Assembly (NCBI GenBank): GCA_046498405.1
Contig: JAWOAS010000141.1
Span: 1 to 8,909, forward strand
DNA: 8,909 nt
Source of the DNA: T1Sed10-49 sp046498405
Lineage (GTDB): Bacteria > Actinomycetota > Nitriliruptoria > Euzebyales > Egibacteraceae
Direction: 5' to 3'
In this document: positions 6,663 through 8,909 of the stretch, piece by piece
How the letters are laid out: each line of letters starts with the position of its first letter
Position numbering within the stretch: the stretch's first letter is position 1
Program-made: the position numbers and the translations under genes
The notes under the pieces: model-generated
Database searches by the model: none
Seen by the model: the letters and a program-made list of their open reading frames with translations, nothing else
What the model was told of the DNA's origin: nothing

Positions 6663-6682
6663 CGACGACGTTGCCGTCGGCG
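6663..6682 (-). terminator. Possible hairpin after the decarboxylase gene
   Basis: CGACG (6666-6670) and CGTCG (6675-6679) pair around a four-base loop, GCAA in the minus-strand RNA, a stable GNRA-type loop. Two further pairs lie beyond one mismatch. It begins a few bases after the decarboxylase stop and precedes the candidate operon promoter. There is no T-run and the stem is short, so termination is only a suggestion. Confidence 0.25.
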
Positions 6683-6688
6683 GCGACC

Positions 6689-8197
6689 TCAGCCGGTCAA
6701 GGACCGCAGCTCGGGCGGCCGCAGCTCGGCGTCGAGCGCGCCACCGACGCCGACGACCTCCTCGACGAGCGCCTCGAGGTGCTCGGCCTCGGTGCGGAAG
6801 CTCATCACGCACGCGCGGACGACGTAGCGCCCGTGCAGCGCCGCGTTCGAGGGGAAGACCCGGCCGCCCTTCTGCACGGCGAAGACGATGCGGTCGTTGA
6901 GCCGGTCGAGGTAGGACGCCGCGGCGTCGACGCCGGCGAGGTCGGGCGGGACGTAGCGGAACGCGACGATCGACAGCTCCGGCTCGATCGTCGGCTCGAG
7001 CTCGGGCTGGGCCTCGACGAGGCGCTGCAGCCACCCGGCGAGCTCGACGTCGTGGCGGATGCGCTCGGCGAAGGCCCGCCAGCCGTGCGCGAGCAGCGAG
7101 ACCCACACCGGCAGGGCGTCGAAGGGCCGGGAGAACTGCGGGGTCCACTGGTAGCGCAGGAGCATCTCCCCAGAGGCCTGCGAGTCGAAGCGCGTGTAGT
7201 CGGTCTCGAGGGTGAAGGCCGCGTGCTGGCGTGCGGGGTCGCGGAAGAGGACGAGACTCGACGAGATCGGCTGGTTCATCCACTTGTGCGGGTCGCAGGT
7301 GATCGAGTCGGCCCGCTCGATGCCCGCGAAGCGCGGGCGCAACGCCTCGACCATCGCCGCCGGCCCGCCGTAGGCCGCGTCGACGTGGAACCAGCAGTCG
7401 TGGGCTGAGGCGACCTCGGCCAGGGCCGCCAGCGGGTCGATCGCGCCGAACTCCGTCGTGCCGGCGGTGCCGACGATGCAGATCGGGCGCACTCCCGCGG
7501 CCTCATCGGCGGCGATCGCCTCGGCGAGCGCGTCGGGGCGCATCCGCAGCCGCTCGTCGACGGCGACGCGGCGCACCGCGTCGCTGCCGAGGCCGAGGAG
7601 GTCGGCGGCGCGGTCGATCGTGTCGTGGACGTCCTCGGAGGCGTAGACCGCTAGCGGCGGGCCGGCGGCCACGCCCTCGCGCCGCACGTCCCATCCGGCG
7701 AGCGCGTCGCGGGCGGCGGTCAGGGCCATGAAGTTCGCCGTCGCGCCGCCGGGCACGAACGCCCCGGAGGCCGACGCCGGCAGCCCGAAGCGCTCGGCGA
7801 ACCAGGACAGGACATGGGTCTCGATCTCGGTGGCCGCGGGGCTGAGCAGCCCACCGCCGAGGTTCTGGTTGAGCCCGGCGGCCAGCAGCGCCGCCGGGCC
7901 GCCCGGCACGGTGCCCGCCCCGGTGATGTAGGCCATGAAGCCGCCGTGGCCCGGCTGGGTGCTGCGCTCGAGCGCGAGGGTCTCGAGGTGGGCGAGGATC
8001 TCGTCGTCGGCGAGCGGCTCGTCGGGCACGGGCCGCAGGATCGCCTCACGGACCTCGGCGCCGCTCTGGCGGCGGCCGACGGGCAGGTCGGGGATGGCCT
8101 CGAGGTAGCGGGCCCACAGGTCGAGGACGCGCTCGCCGAACGCGCGGGCGCGCTCGTCGTCCCAGGCCAGCTCGTCGAAGGGGGAGGGGCGCGGCAC
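6689..8197 (-). CDS. PLP-dependent amino acid decarboxylase (group II)
   Basis: The 502-residue protein fits the aromatic amino acid / glutamate decarboxylase family (fold type I PLP enzymes) in length and motifs. LNQNLGGGLLSPAATEIE lies at 109-126, and FVPGGATANFMAL at 147-159 binds the cofactor phosphate. H191 should stack on the PLP ring, D273 in HVDAAYGG contacts the ring nitrogen, and K305 in DPHKW forms the Schiff base. Tyr334, 29 residues after the lysine, lies where animal AADC has its catalytic loop tyrosine, which favours true decarboxylation over aldehyde synthesis. The substrate (aromatic amino acid, glutamate, diaminobutyrate or other) cannot be read from the sequence. It is cytosolic. 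The start is GTG, chosen for AGGAG five bases upstream; the open frame continues further but runs into the neighbouring gene. The TorD gene lies 94 bases upstream on the same strand, and the kinase operon follows after 93 bases. Confidence 0.88.
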   Translation of the reverse strand: MPRPSPFDELAWDDERARAFGERVLDLWARYLEAIPDLPVGRRQSGAEVREAILRPVPDEPLADDEILAHLETLALERSTQPGHGGFMAYITGAGTVPGGPAALLAAGLNQNLGGGLLSPAATEIETHVLSWFAERFGLPASASGAFVPGGATANFMALTAARDALAGWDVRREGVAAGPPLAVYASEDVHDTIDRAADLLGLGSDAVRRVAVDERLRMRPDALAEAIAADEAAGVRPICIVGTAGTTEFGAIDPLAALAEVASAHDCWFHVDAAYGGPAAMVEALRPRFAGIERADSITCDPHKWMNQPISSSLVLFRDPARQHAAFTLETDYTRFDSQASGEMLLRYQWTPQFSRPFDALPVWVSLLAHGWRAFAERIRHDVELAGWLQRLVEAQPELEPTIEPELSIVAFRYVPPDLAGVDAAASYLDRLNDRIVFAVQKGGRVFPSNAALHGRYVVRACVMSFRTEAEHLEALVEEVVGVGGALDAELRPPELRSLTG

Positions 8198-8202
8198 GGT
8201 GG

Positions 8203-8207
8203 CTCCT
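8203..8207 (-). promoter_or_regulatory. Ribosome binding site deciding the GTG start of the decarboxylase
   Basis: AGGAG on the minus strand, five bases before GTG at 8197-8195. The frame is open far upstream across the TorD gene, so this site is what places the start here. Confidence 0.7.
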
Positions 8208-8210
8208 GTC

Positions 8211-8225
8211 GGCTCGGCTCGGCTC
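8211..8225. repeat. Three tandem GGCTC units ahead of the decarboxylase
   Basis: GGCTC is repeated three times without interruption, with one more copy at 8201-8205. It lies just upstream of the ribosome binding site in the 94-base gap between the TorD and decarboxylase genes. The same gap has palindromes GGCCCGGGCC (8228-8237) and GCGCGGCCGCGC (8249-8260) and a lone GATACT on the minus strand (8247-8242) that could act as a -10, but no matching -35. Confidence 0.5.
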
Positions 8226-8291
8226 AGCGGCCCGGGCCGGGCAGTATCGCGCGGCCGCGCCCGCCGCGGCGAGCCAGCCGCCCCCAGGGGC

Positions 8292-8861
8292 TCAGCGGCC
8301 GGTGCCCGCCGCGACGTCGTCGGCCTCGGGGACGCCGAGGTCGCCGGCGACGCCGCGCAGCGTGGCCTCGCCGAGGCGGGCCACGCCGCGGAAGTACGCG
8401 GTGTCGGCGTGCTCGTCGATCCGCGCGAAGCACGCGGGCGCCCACTGCAGGAGGTGCTGGGCGAGGAAGTCCCGCTGGGCGTCGAGCAGCACCGCGACCG
8501 TCGCCTCGTCGGCGCGCTCGAGGGCCGACAGCGCCGAGGTGGCGAGGTGGAGCATGAACGCGAGCTCGAGTCCGAGGTGGTCGTCGGGCTCACGCTGGAG
8601 GTTGGGCGCCTGCAGGCCGAAGCGGCCGTAGAACGCGCGCACCGCGGTGGTCTGCACGTCGAAGACGAGGTGGTCCGTGCTGCGGTACACCGACTCCCAG
8701 GGCGGGGCGAGGACCCGGCCGGGGCCGACGAAGAGCCGACGGTGGTCACGCCGCAGCGCGGCGACGTCGGCGGGCCCCCAGGCGCGCAGCGCCTCGTGGA
8801 GCAGGGCGAGCCGGTCGACGACCGCCGGGTCCTCGGGGGAGACCGGCCAGTCCTCGGGCAT
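8292..8861 (-). CDS. TorD/DmsD-family molybdoenzyme chaperone
   Basis: The 189-residue, largely helical cytosolic protein has the length and motifs of the TorD/DmsD/NarJ chaperone family. RRLFVGPG is at 41-48, PPWESVY at 53-59, the family signature E-P-x-D-H at 91-95 followed by LGLELAFMLHLA, and FLAQHLLQWAP at 132-142. Such proteins bind the twin-arginine leader or apo-form of DMSO reductase family molybdoenzymes during cofactor insertion and export. No molybdoenzyme gene is seen in the window; one could lie beyond the right edge, upstream of this gene. The ATG at 8861 has no Shine-Dalgarno sequence, and the preceding 48 bases are AT-rich while the frame stays open through them. A longer N-terminus is not formally excluded but is unlikely by composition and family length. 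Confidence 0.85.
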   Translation of the reverse strand: MPEDWPVSPEDPAVVDRLALLHEALRAWGPADVAALRRDHRRLFVGPGRVLAPPWESVYRSTDHLVFDVQTTAVRAFYGRFGLQAPNLQREPDDHLGLELAFMLHLATSALSALERADEATVAVLLDAQRDFLAQHLLQWAPACFARIDEHADTAYFRGVARLGEATLRGVAGDLGVPEADDVAAGTGR

Positions 8862-8909
8862 GTTCTGTTTACCGAAAGAACCACAAAGAAGTGAGATCCT
8901 GATTATTAT
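8862..8909. other. AT-rich edge segment with a GTTCT-N10-AGAAC dyad
   Basis: Only 17 of these 48 bases are G or C, in sharp contrast to the rest of the window. Directly next to the TorD start codon, GTTCT (8862-8866) and AGAAC (8877-8881) form an inverted repeat with a ten-base centre. AAAGAA occurs at 8875-8880 and 8885-8890, ten bases apart. It may be the promoter/operator of the TorD gene, a foreign junction, or an artefact at a sequence end. No coding feature is supported here. Confidence 0.5.

Noticed and set aside
5393..7408. 671-codon plus-strand open frame across the kinase and decarboxylase genes
   Set aside because: It crosses two genes of the opposite strand and their intergenic gap, has no family features, and its composition is that of an antisense shadow.
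8251..8280. GC-rich palindromes in the TorD-decarboxylase gap as a riboswitch or structured RNA
   Set aside because: Only short self-complementary GC strings are present, common at this base composition. No conserved aptamer core was recognised.
8862..8881. SOS box (LexA site) at the right edge
   Set aside because: The arms are GTTC then GAAC, the reverse of the actinobacterial GAAC-N4-GTTC order, so it does not fit LexA.
8198..8884. N-terminal extension of the decarboxylase through the TorD region
   Set aside because: The extension is an Arg/Ser/Pro-rich out-of-frame reading of the TorD gene. The GTG at 8197 has a good ribosome binding site and gives the usual family length.

Overview
The window comes from a very high-GC bacterium: by eye, roughly three quarters of the bases are G or C. 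Codon third positions are almost all G/C, and several genes use GTG or TTG starts. The proteins (Eis-type acetyltransferase, cytosolic kinase with an Rcp1-like receiver, GGDEF-EAL protein) suggest an actinobacterium (Actinomycetota). A finer placement cannot be supported from the sequence alone. No mobile elements, CRISPR arrays or structural RNA genes were seen.

Left part (1-2727). A SAM-dependent methyltransferase is cut by the left edge and reads leftward. It is divergent from an Eis-like multidomain N-acetyltransferase (389-1609), which is followed on the same strand by a ten-helix transporter of the bile acid:sodium symporter / ACR3 superfamily (1735-2727).

Middle (2737-6595, minus strand). 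A compact three-gene signalling operon converges on the transporter. In transcription order it encodes a soluble PAS-like/histidine kinase, a stand-alone Rcp1-type receiver, and a REC-PAS-GGDEF-EAL protein. Each gene overlaps the next by ATGA, so translation is probably coupled. The likely flow is kinase to one or both receivers to cyclic-di-GMP output. The cyclase motif is SGDEF with an intact RxxD inhibitory site. The EAL domain has lost several catalytic positions, so the protein looks like a cyclase carrying a degenerate, possibly ligand-sensing, EAL domain.

Right part (6689-8861, minus strand). A group II PLP-dependent decarboxylase of unknown substrate lies downstream of a TorD-family chaperone for molybdoenzymes. 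The final 48 bases beyond the TorD start are sharply AT-rich (17 of 48 G/C) and contain a GTTCT-N10-AGAAC dyad. This is either a regulatory region or a break in the source sequence.

I did not find a clearly new biological system. The best candidates for a second look are the coupled kinase/receiver/c-di-GMP operon with its degenerate EAL domain, the orphan TorD beside the AT-rich edge, and the perfect palindrome holding both stop codons of the convergent genes.
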